A stretch of 7,345 nucleotides of DNA, taken from assembly GCA_021810815.1 (NCBI GenBank), contig JAJZHR010000111.1:1-7345 (forward strand), given 5' to 3'. Shown here piece after piece: positions 6,753 through 7,345 of the stretch. Below the pieces are notes generated by a model, which worked only from the letters and a program-made list of their open reading frames with translations, made no database searches and was not told the DNA's origin. A program made the translations under genes and the position numbers. Origin of the DNA: Acidobacteriota bacterium. Lineage in GTDB: Bacteria > Acidobacteriota > Terriglobia > Terriglobales > Acidobacteriaceae. How positions within the stretch are numbered: the first letter of the stretch is position 1; every line of letters begins with the position of its first letter.

Positions 6753-7345
6753 ATGATCCAATCCAAGGCGTGGCTCCTTTGGATGACGCTGATCGCGCTC
6801 CTTTACTACCCGACATTCCGCATATTTCCGTACTGGGACGACCCAGATTACGTCATGTGGGCCGCATCCTACGGCGGCAGCATGCCGCAACATGGGGATT
6901 CGCCGCTCTTCCGCCCCATCGAGCGATACATCATCAACCTGAGCCTGCATGGCCCCCTGCCGACCTATTGGCTCACGAAGATTCTGGCCCTTGTGCTGCT
7001 GTTTCTCAGCACGCTGCTCGTCGCGAAGCTGACAAAGCTGGCGCTGCAGAACGAACACAAGTGGCTGCAGTTGGCCATTCCAACTCTTTACCTTCTTCAT
7101 CCAATGCACGTAATCACCGTGCTCGAAATGGACATCACGAGCCAGAACCTTGGGACGTTCTTCTCCCTGGCCTTGGTGCTCGTCGTGTGCAGGCTCGCCG
7201 TGCTGGATCCGGGCACCTTAAATAAGGCTGCGGTTTTTCGAACCACAGCGGCGCTGTTCGTCGTATCTCTGCTGGGCGCATTTTCAAAAGAGACCTTCCT
7301 CGGAATGATCGCCGCCGCTCCGTTCCTGATGGCGATTGGATCGGA
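6753..7345 (+). CDS. Polytopic GT-C-fold membrane glycosyltransferase (PMT/TMTC-like), 3'-truncated by the window edge
   Basis: The frame from ATG 6753 (or ATG 6720, 11 residues longer) stays open to the last base, giving 197 visible residues. TM1 (6-20) is followed by an outer loop with YWDDPDY, where D29-D30-P-D32 fits the DDxD-type acidic motif of GT-C transferases that use lipid-linked sugars. Further family-like landmarks are FRPIERYIINL (53-63), TM2 (about 73-91), LLHPMHVITVLEM (114-126) followed by a long helix (about 133-151), and GAFSKETFLG (175-184). The HP-x-H and SKE positions correspond to those of bacterial TMTC/O-mannosyltransferase-like proteins. It probably transfers a sugar from a polyprenyl carrier to a protein or glycan on the outer face of the inner membrane. 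Sugar and acceptor are unknown, and any C-terminal TPR region would be off the window. By eye, its codon use looks less GC-rich than that of mntH. It follows mntH on the same strand after 141 bases with no clear terminator between. Confidence 0.75.
   Translation, partial: MIQSKAWLLWMTLIALLYYPTFRIFPYWDDPDYVMWAASYGGSMPQHGDSPLFRPIERYIINLSLHGPLPTYWLTKILALVLLFLSTLLVAKLTKLALQNEHKWLQLAIPTLYLLHPMHVITVLEMDITSQNLGTFFSLALVLVVCRLAVLDPGTLNKAAVFRTTAALFVVSLLGAFSKETFLGMIAAAPFLMAIGS

Noticed and set aside
6663..7225. Open frames on both strands over the right-hand end (minus 6663-7109 and plus 6770-7225)
   Set aside because: The frame from 6753 encodes a hydrophobic, family-like membrane protein open to the edge; the others lack recognisable motifs and are its shadows.

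Overview
The window is GC-rich, densely packed bacterial DNA. The gene set resembles soil Acidobacteriota of the Terriglobia type: a very large DUF4450-like glycosidase, a MntR-type regulator with a C-terminal FeoA/SH3-like domain, and an Nramp Mn(II) transporter. This placement is an inference from gene content and general sequence character. No rRNA or other phylogenetic marker is present to confirm it.

Layout. (1) Positions 3-3089, plus strand: the 3' part of a gene for a giant multidomain carbohydrate-active protein. Its reading frame is open to the left edge, so the true start lies outside the window. (2) Positions 3117-4409, minus strand: complete purD, phosphoribosylamine-glycine ligase, convergent with (1) and separated from it by only 27 bases. 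(3) Positions 4524-5261, minus strand: a MntR/DtxR-family metalloregulator, upstream of purD on the same strand. (4) Positions 5310-6611, plus strand (or from GTG 5295): mntH, an Nramp proton-coupled Mn(II)/Fe(II) importer, divergent from the regulator. (5) Positions 6753-7345, plus strand: the 5' part of a polytopic GT-C-type membrane glycosyltransferase gene that runs off the right edge.

The best-supported functional unit is the divergent mntR-mntH pair. Between the genes, and overlapping the 5' end of the mntH frame, lies the inverted repeat TTAGG-N4-CCTAA. It has the half-site logic of a DtxR/MntR operator and probably lets the regulator shut off mntH, and perhaps itself, when Mn(II) is plentiful. 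The site overlaps two of the possible mntH start codons, so either the mntH start is further downstream or the operator covers the very start of the message.

purD is a housekeeping gene that may be read through from mntR. The two outer genes look like independent carbohydrate-related functions. I see no tRNA, rRNA, CRISPR array, insertion sequence or convincing intrinsic terminator. I found no previously undescribed multigene system; the items most worth checking are the operator/start conflict at mntH, the altered metal-ligand set of MntR, and the two large carbohydrate enzymes at the edges.
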